This document shows, piece by piece, positions 33,849 through 42,449 of a stretch of 64,000 nucleotides of DNA. The notes under the pieces are model-generated. The model was not told the origin of the DNA, searched no databases, and was given only the letters and a program-made list of their open reading frames with translations. Each line of letters begins with the position of its first letter. Within the stretch, counting starts at the first letter, position 1. The position numbers and the translations under genes are program-made. Source of the DNA: JBGPOS01 sp041488155 (GTDB taxonomy: Bacteria > Chloroflexota > Dehalococcoidia > Tepidiformales > Tepidiformaceae); contig JBGPOS010000014.1 in NCBI GenBank assembly GCA_041488155.1, forward strand, positions 1 to 64,000, written 5' to 3'.

Positions 33849-34696
33849 GCCGAGTTTCTCCAGAGGCTACCAGCTCCGAACGCCGCATCACCGCATTCCT
33901 CGACGGACCCGACAGCCCCGACATTTCGAACCCGATCCATTCGACGGCTGTGGCTTCGACGTACGGGTACCGGGCCGCGCTCGTTGGAGGCGTCACTGTT
34001 TATGGCTGGACTGTGCCGGCGATCCTCGATGTGTTCGGCGAAGAATGGTTGGAGGACGGTTGGGTCGACATTGCGTTCCGGCGGCCGGTTTACCCTGGCG
34101 ACGAAATGACGGCGCGCGTCATGGCGGAGACCGGGGGCAGCGGCTCGTTGGTGATGGAGAACGGGGCGGGCGAGCGGTGCCTGGTGGGAAGCGCCGGGCG
34201 AGGCGCTGCGCCGTGGCTCGGCGATCTGCAGCTACCGGTCCGGAGGAAGGCTGAGCAGCGGCCAAAGCGGGTGCCGCCGCTGACCCTGGCGACAGCGCCG
34301 GTTGGGCATGACCTTCGGCCCATGCCGGTGCCCTTCAGCCTCGAGGATTCGATTGCGTACGCGATCGAGAAGCAGGCCGACCCATCGCCGCGCTGGACAG
34401 TGGCGCCGGCGCACATTCATCCGGGTTGGATCGCCGCACGGATGACGCCCATGATCCATCACTCCTACGACTACGGCCCGGCGATCCATACGCGCAGCCA
34501 GGTGCAGAACATGGCCGCGGGGTACGCCGGCCAAACGGTTACGGTGGCGGGCCATTTCGTCGAGGCTTACGAGCTCAAGGGCCACCACTACGGGGTGGTT
34601 GACGGGGTGATCCTGGCGCAGAGCGGAGAGGAGCTCGCCCGCATCCGGCATACGACCATTTTCAACGTGGCGAAGCGCGGCCCGTCCGCTGACTGA
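33845..34696 (+). CDS. MaoC-like double-hotdog acyl-CoA dehydratase
   Basis: Protein of 283 residues in two hotdog folds. The N-terminal half has a MaoC-type segment (NPIHSTAVASTYGYRAALVG, with His and the helix that follow the usual hydratase pattern), DIAFRRPVYPGDEMTARV, and the second half ends SGEELARIRHTTIFNV. MaoC proteins hydrate enoyl-CoA; the exact hydratase dyad is not obvious, so it could instead bind or hydrolyse. Starts within the end of the VOC gene (ATGA). Confidence 0.8.
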   Translation: MSRVSPEATSSERRITAFLDGPDSPDISNPIHSTAVASTYGYRAALVGGVTVYGWTVPAILDVFGEEWLEDGWVDIAFRRPVYPGDEMTARVMAETGGSGSLVMENGAGERCLVGSAGRGAAPWLGDLQLPVRRKAEQRPKRVPPLTLATAPVGHDLRPMPVPFSLEDSIAYAIEKQADPSPRWTVAPAHIHPGWIAARMTPMIHHSYDYGPAIHTRSQVQNMAAGYAGQTVTVAGHFVEAYELKGHHYGVVDGVILAQSGEELARIRHTTIFNVAKRGPSAD

Positions 34697-34700
34697 GCGA

Positions 34701-34979
34701 TCACTCCCAGGCCTTCAGGCGCGCCGCAAAGGACGTCCGGATGGCAGCGGCGGCTCCGGCCGGGATGAGGTCATCGAAGAAGGCGAGGCGCCCTTCGAGG
34801 TAGTCGAGCGCGGATTCGACGCTGGTGACGTCGTCGCTGGCTGCAGCTTCTTCGAACAGGGCAGTGGACATGGCCTGAGACTTCGCAGCGACGATCGCAG
34901 GCGCGGACTGCGCGGAGAGCGAGACGAGCGGGACGTTGAGCATGCGCGCGAGCTGGGTGAGGCGCATGTCGCCAGCCAT
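34701..34979 (-). CDS. Small hypothetical protein
   Basis: Protein of 92 residues, not recognised. Mostly helical: MRLTQLARMLNVPLVSL resembles a small DNA-binding or dimerisation helix pair, followed by ALDYLEGRLAFFDDLIP. No membrane segments. It begins 3 bases after the zinc-ribbon gene stop on the same strand, so the two form an operon. Confidence 0.5.
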   Translation of the reverse strand: MAGDMRLTQLARMLNVPLVSLSAQSAPAIVAAKSQAMSTALFEEAAASDDVTSVESALDYLEGRLAFFDDLIPAGAAAAIRTSFAARLKAWE

Positions 34980-34982
34980 GGA

Positions 34983-35336
34983 CTAGTGCGGGGTGACTTC
35001 GCGCGGCTTGATCTTGTTGTAGCAGGAGCTGCAGTAGACCGGCCGCTCGCCGCGGGGGACGAAGGGCACCTCGGTCATCTGGGCGCATTCGGCGCAGGCG
35101 GCGGGGTGCATCTGGCGAGGGGTTTTACCGCCGAAGCTGGCGAAATTGCCGTAGCGCACGTAGCCGTCGGTCTGTTCGAGCGTGCTCTGGCTCGAACGCC
35201 TCGCGGAGCGGCAGGAAGGGCAACGCGTGGGCTCGTTCATGAGCCCTTTGTTGGCGTAGAACTCCTGTTCGCCGGAGGTGAAGGCGAAGTGGTTGCCGCA
35301 ATCGCGGCAGGCTATCTGCTTATCGGCAAAGGCCAA
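34983..35336 (-). CDS. CxxC-x17-CxxC zinc-ribbon protein
   Basis: Protein of 117 residues with the N-terminal module FADKQIACRDCGNHFAFTSG and then a second CxxC (CPSC), the 17-residue-spaced zinc ribbon common in Chloroflexota. A second pair, CAECAQ and CSSCYNK, sits near the C-terminus (residues about 84-107). Probably nucleic-acid or protein binding. Start taken as TTG 35336, since family members begin with xFADK and AGGAG lies about 10 bases upstream; TAGAGT further upstream is a possible -10. Confidence 0.75.
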   Translation of the reverse strand: MAFADKQIACRDCGNHFAFTSGEQEFYANKGLMNEPTRCPSCRSARRSSQSTLEQTDGYVRYGNFASFGGKTPRQMHPAACAECAQMTEVPFVPRGERPVYCSSCYNKIKPREVTPH

Positions 35337-35433
35337 GGGACGAGGACTCCTGGGTTCCGCACGCTGCGGGATTCCTCTCCACTCTAGCACAGAGGTTTTG
35401 CCGTCCACGAGTATTCGGCGCCGGCCGCCGCCG

Positions 35434-35646
35434 CTACGCGGGGATGCTCACCTGCGTAGCTTCGGTCGAGGGAGTTGGAATTGGCTCCCCCTCCTGGCGG
35501 AGGCTCTCGATGTGGAAAATGATCGCTTCCCGAATGAGACGTTTCGTCTCGTCGCGAGTGCGCGCCGCTGCGACGCAACCCGGAAGATCCGGTACATACG
35601 CAGACCAGTTACGCTCGCCGCGTTCGAGGATGACCGTGTACTCCAC
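35434..35646 (-). CDS. hicB: HicB-family antitoxin
   Basis: Protein of 70 residues: MEYTVILERGERNWSAYVPD, PGCVAAARTRDETKRLIREA: the partial RNase H-like fold of HicB antitoxins. The short C-terminus lacks the usual DNA-binding domain, as in the small HicB class. Its GTG start shares a base with the stop of the upstream hicA gene, so the two are tightly coupled. It neutralises the HicA mRNA interferase. Confidence 0.88.
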   Translation of the reverse strand: MEYTVILERGERNWSAYVPDLPGCVAAARTRDETKRLIREAIIFHIESLRQEGEPIPTPSTEATQVSIPA

Positions 35647-35840
35647 TACCTACCCCGTTCGAGGCCAGCTTGTCGAAGAATGCTTTTCAGCGTGGCCGGA
35701 TGAAGGTCGAGGCTCGGATGCCCTGCCACTGTCACTGTCCCGGGCCGCGTCGGGTGTCTGAGCTGTCGATGACTACCCGAGATCCGGACAACGGACCAAC
35801 CCTCATCCCTGAGCAGCTTCAACACCTCTCGAACTTCCAT
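35646..35840 (-). CDS. hicA: HicA-family toxin
   Basis: Protein of 64 residues: REVLKLLRDEGWSVVRISGS, then HRQLRHPTRPG and VTVAGHPSLDLHPATLKSIL. The double-stranded-RNA-binding-like fold with the catalytic His in GSHRQLRHP is intact. It cleaves translated mRNA. Start ATG 35840 is set by the alignment and a GGGAG ribosome site; the longer upstream frame is rejected. It precedes hicB, the usual order. Confidence 0.88.
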   Translation of the reverse strand: MEVREVLKLLRDEGWSVVRISGSHRQLRHPTRPGTVTVAGHPSLDLHPATLKSILRQAGLERGR

Positions 35841-36001
35841 GGTACTCCCGCTCGCGCCTCTACGGAGACTCTGCGTCGTCCGGCCCCAGACCATTCCACC
35901 CGCGCCACGGTGCGTTCTCCCGCGGTTTCGGGGATACTGGCGGTCGCGGACCAGGCAGGGTCGACTTCGAGCCCCGGGCCGCGCCGCGAGAGGTGACAAC
36001 C

Positions 36002-37015
36002 ATGCCACGACACCCGAACCAGGCGCTGTTCGAAGGGGAACGGCCGTTCCCCATCATCCCCACCTGCGAGCACTTCGCCGGGACCGAGGAACGCATCGCG
36101 AAGGCGTTCGAGCTGCAGGCGAAGATGGGCGGGGTGTTCGACATCACGATGGACCTCGAGGACGGGGCGCCCACGGGGGCCGAGCGGGCGCATGCCGAGA
36201 TGGTCGTCCGCATGCAGAACAGCGATGCCAACCGCTTCGACATGGCGGGGGTGCGCATCCACGACTACACGAACGAGCACTGGCGGCAGGACGTCGACAT
36301 CATCGTCCCCGGCGCAGGCGCGCGCGTCGCTTACATCACGATCCCCAAGACGACGAAGGTGGCGGCCTTCCGGGAGATGGCCGGGTACATCCAGGAGCGG
36401 GCGGCGCGCGCTGGCATCCGGCAGCGGATTCCGATACACGCGCTCATCGAGACGCAGGCTGCCCTGCGCCAGGTGTGGGAGATCGCCGAGACGCCGAACG
36501 TGCAGGTGCTCGATTTCGGCCTGATGGACTTCGTCAGCGACCACCACGAGGCCATCCCCGCCATCGCGATGCGTTCGCCGTGGCAGTTCGACCACGCGCT
36601 CTTGCGGAGAGCAAAAGCCGAGATGGTGGCGGCCGCGCTTGCCAACGGCATCGTGCCGGCGCACAACGTGACCCTCGAACTCAAGGACGTCGACTTCATC
36701 TTCAACGACGCCAGGCGCGCGCGGGAGGAGTTCGGGTTCCTTCGCCAGTGGTCGATCTACCCGGCGCAAATCGAGCCGATCACGCGGGCAATGGCGCCCG
36801 CAGCGCCGGAGATCGAAGCGGCGGAGGCGATCCTGTTGAAGGCCTATGCCGCCGACTGGGGCCCGATCCAGCACGAGGGCAATCTCCACGACCGCGCGAC
36901 CTACCGGCACTACTGGGAGCAGCTGCAACGCGCCCGGGTGCTGAATCTCGAACTGAGCGACGAGGCGAGGCGCACCTTCTTCGCCGAAGGCTCGGTCGTC
37001 GGGGCGCGGACCTAA
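36002..37015 (+). CDS. CitE/HpcH-like aldolase or lyase
   Basis: TIM-barrel protein of 337 residues in the HpcH/HpaI-CitE superfamily. DITMDLEDGAPTGAER carries the metal-site Asp and Glu region; IPIHALIETQAALRQV has the conserved Glu, and VLDFGLMDFVSD the Gly-Asp loop. The family includes malyl-CoA and citramalyl-CoA lyases. ATG 36002 is preferred: GAGAGG lies 7 bases upstream, whereas an in-frame GTG at 35993 overlaps it. Metal-dependent C-C cleavage is likely; substrate unknown. Followed 6 bases on by a phosphatase gene. Confidence 0.85.
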   Translation: MPRHPNQALFEGERPFPIIPTCEHFAGTEERIAKAFELQAKMGGVFDITMDLEDGAPTGAERAHAEMVVRMQNSDANRFDMAGVRIHDYTNEHWRQDVDIIVPGAGARVAYITIPKTTKVAAFREMAGYIQERAARAGIRQRIPIHALIETQAALRQVWEIAETPNVQVLDFGLMDFVSDHHEAIPAIAMRSPWQFDHALLRRAKAEMVAAALANGIVPAHNVTLELKDVDFIFNDARRAREEFGFLRQWSIYPAQIEPITRAMAPAAPEIEAAEAILLKAYAADWGPIQHEGNLHDRATYRHYWEQLQRARVLNLELSDEARRTFFAEGSVVGART

Positions 37016-37021
37016 GGCAGG

Positions 37022-37627
37022 GTGACGATCTATCTGATCCGGCATGGACTGGCGGCGGCCGGCGTCACCGACCTCGATCCAGGCCTGGCTGACGTCGGCC
37101 ACAAGCAGGCCGAAGTGACGGCCATTACGCTGGGAAGCCGGAACGCCGGCCGCCTGGTGGCGTCTCCCCTGCGGCGCACGCGTGAGACCGCTGCGCCGAT
37201 CGCCGCCGCGACCGGACTCGCCGCCGAGCTCAGAAACGAAGTGGCCGAGGTTTTCGACCCCGCGATGCCAGCGGACGAGCGGCAGCTGATGATAGGTCCG
37301 TTCATGGCCGGACGCTGGAGCGAGCAGTCAGCGGTGCTGCAGTCGTGGCGAGCGCGCGTCGTCGCGACGCTCCTGGAGATGGGGCTGGCGGCGGCGGTGG
37401 AGGGCCGTGACCTCGTCGTGGTTACGCACTACATCGCCATCGGGGTCGCTGTCGGCGAAGCGACAGGGGATGACCGCGTGGTGCCGGTGGAGATAGCGAA
37501 CGCGTCGATCACCGCGATGGAGGTGGGGCACGGGGGGTTGCGGCTGGTGGAGGCGGCGTCAACGGCGCACCTACCGCCGGACCTGCTGACGGGGCTGCGG
37601 CAAGCCCTTCCGGGGAGGGGGCCGTAG
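37022..37627 (+). CDS. Histidine phosphatase family protein
   Basis: Protein of 201 residues with the phosphohistidine motif LIRHGLAAAG at residues 5-14, ASPLRRTRETAAPIA, and a second catalytic His in VVTHYIAIG. This is the phosphoglycerate mutase-like superfamily; many members are broad phosphatases, and one group (SixA-type) dephosphorylates proteins. GTG 37022 is the start. It follows the CitE-like gene closely and is probably in the same operon. Confidence 0.87.
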   Translation: MTIYLIRHGLAAAGVTDLDPGLADVGHKQAEVTAITLGSRNAGRLVASPLRRTRETAAPIAAATGLAAELRNEVAEVFDPAMPADERQLMIGPFMAGRWSEQSAVLQSWRARVVATLLEMGLAAAVEGRDLVVVTHYIAIGVAVGEATGDDRVVPVEIANASITAMEVGHGGLRLVEAASTAHLPPDLLTGLRQALPGRGP

Positions 37628-37652
37628 GAAGATGCCCGATTCCGGGCGGCGG

Positions 37653-38645
37653 TTACCTTGGAAAGAGTCGGAACCGGCAGTAATCGAAGTAGGTCAGGAG
37701 CGTGTAGGGAAGACCTATGCAAGCCTCACGCAGCCTGCGGCTCGATAGATCAGCGGCGAACTGCGACCGCCTGGTGCGCGCTTCCTCCAGCAGGACAGCC
37801 ATGGCGAGCCTGCGCTGCGCAGGGGTGTTCTCCTCCGACTGCACCGAGCGACGGCGCGCGACCAGCGTCCCCCAACGCCACCGCCTGCTCGTGTTGGCCA
37901 GAGAGCCTGGGTGGCGCCGCCAGTTGAGGACCACTCGATCGATGAAGTGGAAGTCGCCGCGGCGGGCGAGCCGAACGGCAAGATCCCAGTCATCGGCCGG
38001 GGAGGTGGCGGGCACAAGGGGGCCTACCGACTCGAGCACACTCCGCCGAATAAGGCTCGCGCCCGGCGTAACCACGCAGTTCTTCAGGAGCATCGCAGCA
38101 AACGGCGTTGGTGCGGAGAGGGGGAGGTCGACGAGGGTGCGGCCGTGCAAGACGCACCGTTTCCGCATTGAGTCCGCGAGATCGTCCGCTTCGAACTGGC
38201 GGCCGTCGAGGTCAGTCGCCCGGGCGAGGGCGTGCGCCGCGACGCATTCGGGGTGGTCTTCGAGCGCGGTCACCAGCGTGGCCAGGGCGTCGGGCTCCCA
38301 GGTGTCGTCGCTATCGAGGAACACGACGAACTCCGAACCCCGGTCGGTACGTGCCAGGCCCCGGTTGCGCGCCGCGGCCACTCCGCCGTGGGCACTCGTG
38401 GCTACGCGGATGCGGTGATCCCGCTCGGCCACCTCCCTGGACAGTCGGACGGTGTCGTCCGTGGATCCGTCGTCGATGAGCACCAACTCCCAATCCGGGA
38501 ACGTCTGGGCTAACACACTCTCGACGGTGGAAACGAGGTGCCTCGAAGAATTGAACGTCGGCATCACTATCGAGACGCGTGGCGAAGGGCCAGCCGGGAC
38601 TCGACGCGCCCCGTTATCGACCTCCAGGGTTTCCGGTCCCGTCAC
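37653..38645 (-). CDS. Family 2 glycosyltransferase
   Basis: GT-A fold enzyme of 330 residues. VSIVMPTFNSSRHLVSTVE is the nucleotide-binding opening, IDDGSTDDT the first acidic motif, and FLDSDDTW contains the DxD-type metal site. TSPADDWDLAVRLARRGDFH is the acceptor-side acidic motif. It transfers a sugar to lipid, protein or capsule intermediates; donor unknown. GTG 38645 is chosen because GGAGG lies 4 bases before it; the upstream frame lacks a good start and sits in a repeat-free gap of 256 bases that shows nothing else. No other glycan-assembly gene is adjacent. Confidence 0.88.
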   Translation of the reverse strand: MTGPETLEVDNGARRVPAGPSPRVSIVMPTFNSSRHLVSTVESVLAQTFPDWELVLIDDGSTDDTVRLSREVAERDHRIRVATSAHGGVAAARNRGLARTDRGSEFVVFLDSDDTWEPDALATLVTALEDHPECVAAHALARATDLDGRQFEADDLADSMRKRCVLHGRTLVDLPLSAPTPFAAMLLKNCVVTPGASLIRRSVLESVGPLVPATSPADDWDLAVRLARRGDFHFIDRVVLNWRRHPGSLANTSRRWRWGTLVARRRSVQSEENTPAQRRLAMAVLLEEARTRRSQFAADLSSRRLREACIGLPYTLLTYFDYCRFRLFPR

Positions 38646-38889
38646 GATTCCTCCGTGAACCGCGGGCGTCACTCCGCCTCCCGGCGTTACGAGTAAGGGC
38701 CGCGCACTCTTAGCGGCGGCGCAACGTTGCCCGTCTGGCGGCCCAGCCTTGCAAGGTCGCATCGAGTAGAGGTGTAGGTCTCGTTCCCGGCATCGAGAGT
38801 TTCTACCGAACGCTGAATGACGGTTCGTGCACGCCCTGAACATGACAAGCAGTGCGCCCAGGCTCAACGTGCGGGGCCTTGTGGCGGGG

Positions 38890-38895
38890 TAAGAT
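38890..38895 (+). promoter_or_regulatory. -10 box for leaderless aldolase-dehydrogenase gene
   Basis: TAAGAT lies 6 bases before ATG 38902, with no ribosome site; leaderless-type. Confidence 0.5.
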
Positions 38896-38901
38896 CACTG
38901 A

Positions 38902-40944
38902 ATGAAAAACCGCTGGTCTGCGGCCGAAGCTCCGGCCGGGCTGCTTGACCTTCGCGTCTACAGCTCACGGCTCCTCGGCGCGGAGCCGTCGCTGGTGCAG
39001 TGGGGCGGGGGGAACACCTCCGTCAAGCTGCGCGAAGTCGACTATCGCGGGGAAGAGATCGAAGTGCTGCGGGTCAAAGGCAGCGGCTCCGACCTCAAGA
39101 CGATCGAGGCGAAACACTTCTCCGGGCTCCGCCAGGACGACCTCGACCGCCTGCGGGGCGTCACGACGCTCGCCGACGAGGCGATGGTGGACTACCTCGT
39201 GCACGCGCTGGTCGACCCGGGAGACCCTCGGCCGTCGATCGAGACGCTGCTCCACGGCTTCGTCCCGCAGCGATGGGTCGATCACACGCACGCGGACGCG
39301 GTCGTGTCGATCAGCAACCAGCCGGACGGCGACGCCACTGCCCGGCGAGCGCTCGGCGAACGCGTGCTCATCGTGCCGTGGGTGCGGCCCGGCTTCGACC
39401 TGGCGAAGGCAGTCATGGCGGGCTGGCGGACGGATCCGGCGTTCGAAGGGGTTGTCCTGATCAATCACGGGTTGATCACCTTCTCCGATGACCCGGCCGA
39501 AGCCTACGGGAGGACCATTTCGCTCGTCTCGCTGGCCGAGGAGTTCATCCAGGACGCGCGCGGGGGCAGGGCGAGGTTCGGGGGCGTCGACCTCCCGAAG
39601 CCGGCTCGGCGGCAGGTCGTGAGCGCCGCGACCGCGATTCGCGGCTCCCTTCCGTTCCCGGTAGTGCTGGAGTACGACGGCTCTGACGAGATGCTCGCCT
39701 TCGTCGCCGACACGGCAAACATGGCGGCGGCCGGGCGCGGGCCAGCCACCCCCGACCACGCCCTCCGGATTAAGGGCTGGCCTGCGGCGGTGGAGGCGTC
39801 GCCCGATGCTGCAGAGCAGGCTGTTCATGGGGCGACTCGGGCAGCGGTGGCGAAGTTCGTCGAAGACTACGAGGCGTACGTCGCGCGCTACGCATCGGCG
39901 GACACGCCGAAGCTCGACCCCTTCCCGCGCATCGTCCTCGTGCCGGGCGTAGGCGGCTTCGCGGTTGGCCGGACGACGCGAGAGGCGCGCACGGCAAGGG
40001 ACATCTACCGCCAGACCATCGAGGTAGTCGCCGATGCGAACGCGGTGGGTGAGTACCGCCCGGTCGCCGAGCCGGCCCTGTTCGACATCGAATACTGGCC
40101 GCTGGAACTCTACAAGCTCACGCTGGCGCCGCCGCCAAAGCCCCTGCAGGGCCGGATCGCGCTCGTCACAGGCGGGGGCAGCGGCGTCGGGCGCGGCATC
40201 GCACGCAGGCTGGCGAAGGATGGAGCCGTCGTCGCGGTCGCCGACATCGACGCTGCAGCGGCACGGACCACCGTCGAGGAGATTCGGGCTGGATCGGCGG
40301 AGACGCGGCCCGCGCTGGCGCTGACCATGGACGTTACGAGCGAGCGATCTGTGGTCGAGGGGGTGGAGGCGGTCGCGGCCGAGTATGGGGGTCTCGACAT
40401 CGTTGTTTCGAACGCGGGGATTGCGGTGGTCGCACCGATAGAGACGCTGGAACTCGCGGACTGGGAGCGGAGCCTGGCGGTCAACGCAACGGGGCACTTC
40501 CTGGTGGCGCGCGAAGCCGTGAGGCTGCTCAACCAGCAGGGCAGAGGCGGTTCGCTGGTCTTCATCTCATCGAAGAACGCGTTTGCGCCGGGGCCGGACT
40601 TCGGCGCTTACAGCGCGGCGAAAGCGGCGGAGACGCAGCTCGCGAAGATCCTGGCGATCGAGCAGGGGTCGCGAGGGATCCGGGTGAACATCGTCAACCC
40701 CGATGCGATTTTCGAAGGCTCGAAACTATGGTCTTCGGACGTACGCGAAAGCAGGGCGGCAGCGCACCACGTGGCGGTGGAAGAGCTGGAGTCGTTCTAC
40801 GCGAGCCGCAACCTGCTCGGCACGCGGCTTGTGCCGGAGGACGTTGCGGCGGCAGTCTCGTTCCTCGTTTCGGACGAAGCTTCGAAGATCACCGGCTGCA
40901 CGATCAGCGTCGACGGTGGGGTCGCGGCCGCCTTTCCCCGCTAG
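38902..40944 (+). CDS. Bifunctional class II aldolase/short-chain dehydrogenase
   Basis: Fusion of 680 residues. The N-terminal class II aldolase (about residues 15-410) has the zinc motif WVDHTHADAVVSISNQPDG with paired His and GGGNTSVKL. The C-terminal SDR (about residues 415-680) has VTGGGSGVGRGIA, NAGIAVVAP, and the Ser/Tyr/Lys set in FISSKN...YSAAKAA. This is the RhaD-type fusion (rhamnulose-1-phosphate aldolase/lactaldehyde dehydrogenase-like) found in Bacillus and actinobacteria. The usual rhamnose-pathway partners are absent, so the substrate is open. Confidence 0.92.
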   Translation: MKNRWSAAEAPAGLLDLRVYSSRLLGAEPSLVQWGGGNTSVKLREVDYRGEEIEVLRVKGSGSDLKTIEAKHFSGLRQDDLDRLRGVTTLADEAMVDYLVHALVDPGDPRPSIETLLHGFVPQRWVDHTHADAVVSISNQPDGDATARRALGERVLIVPWVRPGFDLAKAVMAGWRTDPAFEGVVLINHGLITFSDDPAEAYGRTISLVSLAEEFIQDARGGRARFGGVDLPKPARRQVVSAATAIRGSLPFPVVLEYDGSDEMLAFVADTANMAAAGRGPATPDHALRIKGWPAAVEASPDAAEQAVHGATRAAVAKFVEDYEAYVARYASADTPKLDPFPRIVLVPGVGGFAVGRTTREARTARDIYRQTIEVVADANAVGEYRPVAEPALFDIEYWPLELYKLTLAPPPKPLQGRIALVTGGGSGVGRGIARRLAKDGAVVAVADIDAAAARTTVEEIRAGSAETRPALALTMDVTSERSVVEGVEAVAAEYGGLDIVVSNAGIAVVAPIETLELADWERSLAVNATGHFLVAREAVRLLNQQGRGGSLVFISSKNAFAPGPDFGAYSAAKAAETQLAKILAIEQGSRGIRVNIVNPDAIFEGSKLWSSDVRESRAAAHHVAVEELESFYASRNLLGTRLVPEDVAAAVSFLVSDEASKITGCTISVDGGVAAAFPR

Positions 40945-40987
40945 GGGGCTATCCGGACGGTTCTCCAAAGGGTGAATTTCGAAGCTG

Positions 40988-41016
40988 TGCAGCGGCCCGG
41001 GGCGGCCGCGGCTACC
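40988..41016. repeat. REP-like hairpin element
   Basis: GCAGCGGCCCGGGGCGGCCGCG followed by GCTACC. The arms GCGGCC and GGCCGC pair around a 6-base loop. The same element recurs at 45486-45660 and 55887-56100. It lies between two plus-strand genes. Confidence 0.65.
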
Positions 41017-41087
41017 CGTTTTGCTTCGTGCCCGCTTTCGGGCTGCCGTGTGCGGGTCGATCGAAGCGGGTGATGTACCATCCGCGC

Positions 41088-42395
41088 ATGGAGCCGCCGC
41101 GGATCCAGTACGCGACCACGAGCGACGGCGTGAGCATCGCCTACGCCGACACCGGAGAGGGGCACCCGCTCATCTTTGTGCCGGGGGTTCCCTTCAGCCA
41201 CGTTCAACTAGCCTGGGATGTCCACGACTACCACCACCAGGTGCTGGCGAACAAGTTCCGCTTCATCCGCTACGACCCCAGGGGGTGCGGCCTGTCCGAC
41301 CGGCCGGCCACCGACTTCTCCATGGAGGCTATGCTTCGGGACTTCGAGGCCGTGAGGCTCCGGACGGGGGTTGAACGATTCGCACTGTGGTCGAACCACT
41401 TTGGTGTCCCCATCGCACTGACCGTGGCGGCGCAACACGCCTCGTCCGTGACACACGTCGTCGTTTTTGACGGCTGGGCGAACTACCGCCGGTACCCCTT
41501 GCCAGCGGTTCAGCGGGCGGCGGCAGCTCTGCGACGCATGAATTGGGAACTTTATACCGAAACCTGGGGACGTGCCTGGGGCGGGTACGACGAGGAACTG
41601 GCGAAAAGATACGGCGCATTCGCCCGAGCCTGCTGCGATGGCGAGACGTGCGAACGCGCGTTGCGCGACCTGGCAAATTACAATGCTGAGCCCGTCCTGG
41701 CCGACATCCTCGCGCCGACCCTTGTCGTCCAAATAGCCGGCCATTCCGGGGTACCAGAACAGGCCTCCAGGGATCTCGCCTCGGCTCTTCGTTTCGGCGA
41801 GCTCGTGCTGGTCGACGACCCCTCGATGAGGACGCAGCCGGAGCTAATCGAACAGTTCATCGCGCGGCAGGCCCGGGACCCGGCTCAGGCCGCGCCCGGG
41901 CCTGCCGCTGGCGGCTTCCGCACTATCCTCTTCACCGACCTCGAAGCGTCGACGCCCCTCACGGAACGACTTGGGGATGAGAAGGCGCAGGAGATCGTGC
42001 GGGGGCACAACGAGGTCGTGCGAACGGCGCTCAAGGCGCACGGGGGAGAGGAGGTCAAGCACACCGGCGACGGGATCATGGCCAGCTTCGCCTCGGCGGT
42101 GAGCGCGGTGCGGGCGGCGTTGCAGGTGCAGCGCGCACTGGCGGCCGGAGAGGTGCGCGTGCGCATCGGGATGAACGCCGGCGAGCCAATCGCCGAAGAG
42201 GGCGATTACTTCGGCAGCATGGTCCAGCTCGCAGCGCGAGTATGCGACCGGGCGGAGCCGGGGCAGGTGGTCGTGACGCAGGTCGTCCGTGATCTCTGCC
42301 GGGGCAAGGGGTTCGCCTTCGAGGACCTGGGCCCCGCCGACCTCAAGGGCTTCGCCGAGCCGGAACGTCTTTTCGCGGTCCGGGAGCGGGCCTGA
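41088..42395 (+). CDS. Degenerate alpha/beta-hydrolase domain fused to class III cyclase
   Basis: Protein of 435 residues. Residues about 1-265 form an alpha/beta-hydrolase fold beginning IQYATTSDGVSIAYADTGEG, but the nucleophile elbow reads WSNHFG, with His104 in the Ser place, and no catalytic His follows in the C-terminal loop (DDPSMRTQPELIEQF). Residues about 275-435 are a class III cyclase: FTDLEAS (Asp284), TGDGIM (Asp328), LAARVCDRA with the expected Arg. The hydrolase part probably senses a ligand and gates the cyclase. TACCAT lies 6 bases before the ATG, leaderless-style. Paralogues follow at 47910 and 51543. Confidence 0.85.
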   Translation: MEPPRIQYATTSDGVSIAYADTGEGHPLIFVPGVPFSHVQLAWDVHDYHHQVLANKFRFIRYDPRGCGLSDRPATDFSMEAMLRDFEAVRLRTGVERFALWSNHFGVPIALTVAAQHASSVTHVVVFDGWANYRRYPLPAVQRAAAALRRMNWELYTETWGRAWGGYDEELAKRYGAFARACCDGETCERALRDLANYNAEPVLADILAPTLVVQIAGHSGVPEQASRDLASALRFGELVLVDDPSMRTQPELIEQFIARQARDPAQAAPGPAAGGFRTILFTDLEASTPLTERLGDEKAQEIVRGHNEVVRTALKAHGGEEVKHTGDGIMASFASAVSAVRAALQVQRALAAGEVRVRIGMNAGEPIAEEGDYFGSMVQLAARVCDRAEPGQVVVTQVVRDLCRGKGFAFEDLGPADLKGFAEPERLFAVRERA

Positions 42396-42449
42396 GGTAA
42401 GAGAAAAACCAGCACGGACTCGGCTGTGTCCACATCGCGGGGAACTTCG

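Noticed and set aside
38646..38901. A gene in the 256-base gap before the aldolase-dehydrogenase
   Set aside because: The open frame is only an upstream extension of the glycosyltransferase and lacks a ribosome site or family character. Only the -10 box at 38890 was supported.
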